Assembly (NCBI GenBank): GCA_050288425.1
Contig: JBNKDU010000124.1
Coordinates: 1 to 64,000, forward strand
Reading direction: 5' to 3'
Length of the DNA: 64,000 nucleotides
Source: JARRKU01 sp050288425
GTDB taxonomy: Bacteria; Desulfobacterota; Desulfobacteria; Desulfobacterales; Desulfosarcinaceae
Both the position numbers and the translations under genes were made by a program. The notes under the pieces were generated by a model that did not search any database, was not told the DNA's origin, and worked only from the letters and a program-made list of their open reading frames with translations. Positions 63,867 through 64,000 of the stretch are shown here, piece after piece. How positions within the stretch are numbered: the first letter of the stretch is position 1; each line of letters starts with the position of its first letter.

Positions 63867-64000
63867 ATGTCCGATGCATATCTAGTCGAACCGGATGTGG
63901 GCTTTATCAAGGACGTGGTCAATCTTGGCGGCGGTGATGTCAAAAAGTGCTTTCAATGCGCCACATGTTCGGTGGCCTGTCCCATTTCGCCGGATACCAA
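63867..64000 (+). CDS. qmoC: QmoC, 5' part only
   Basis: Membrane-anchoring subunit of QmoABC, cut by the window end after about 44 codons. The visible start MSDAYLVEPDVGFIKDVVNL is followed by KKCFQCATCSVACPIS, the first [4Fe-4S] motif of the HdrC-like domain. AGGAGGAAA precedes the ATG. The HdrE-like membrane part would lie beyond the window. Confidence 0.9.
   Translation, partial: MSDAYLVEPDVGFIKDVVNLGGGDVKKCFQCATCSVACPISPDT

Noticed and set aside
1..64000. CRISPR arrays, insertion sequences, prophage or attachment sites
   Set aside because: No regularly spaced direct repeats, transposase, integrase or phage structural genes were seen. The only dense internal repeats are protein-level pentapeptides (23540-24020) and PKD domains (24520-25300).

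Overview
This is a GC-rich, gene-dense chromosomal window from a dissimilatory sulfate-reducing bacterium. The diagnostic block is at the right edge: aprB-aprA (APS reductase) followed by qmoA-qmoB and the first codons of qmoC, the arrangement of Desulfobacterota sulfate reducers. Housekeeping gene order (rpmF, fab genes, rpiB, glyA, dCMP deaminase, nrdR, rib genes, nusB in a row) and protein style point to the Desulfobacterales, with a Desulfosarcina/Desulfatitalea-like organism as the best guess. I see no phage, transposon, insertion sequence or CRISPR array.

Layout. Positions 1-3437 (minus strand) hold glutamate/glutamine charging: gltX, a tRNA-Gln(CUG) with its own promoter and terminator, and glnS. 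Positions 3780-21280 (plus strand) form one long co-directional run: rpmF, an acyl-CoA dehydrogenase-like protein, fabG, acpP, fabF, rpiB, glyA, dCMP deaminase, nrdR, ribD-ribE-ribBA-ribH, nusB, a metallo-beta-lactamase-fold hydrolase, ispG, proS and a bifunctional Rel enzyme. Many neighbours overlap by an ATGA or sit within 70 bases. Then come rpmB, bamD and trxA on the minus strand.

Positions 23460-45600 are the accessory part: a pentapeptide-repeat protein; a three-gene secreted cluster of two M11-like metalloproteases with PKD domains plus a small protein that looks like their N-terminal domain alone; an EAL-HDOD signalling protein; purN; a TraB-family membrane protein; an orphan CbbQ/NorQ-type AAA ATPase with a large VWA partner; small unknowns; an Hpt protein; a eukaryotic-type HisA; a FadL-family porin; an OmpA-type lipoprotein; pncB; a PAS hybrid histidine kinase and a DinB-fold protein.

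Positions 45690-50860 (minus strand) encode a complete branched-chain amino acid ABC transporter, livK-H-M-G-F, behind a clear sigma70-like promoter. NAD kinase, a solitary HsdR-N-like protein, a dGTPase-like HD protein, three Cys-cluster (YkgJ-type) proteins and an SDR protein without the catalytic lysine follow. A 570-base non-coding stretch then leads to aprBA. APS reductase accepts electrons from the membrane QmoABC complex, so the last 7 kb encode a core step of sulfate respiration. Start sites were moved from the longest open frame wherever a ribosome-binding site or conserved N terminus argued for it; such choices are stated per gene.
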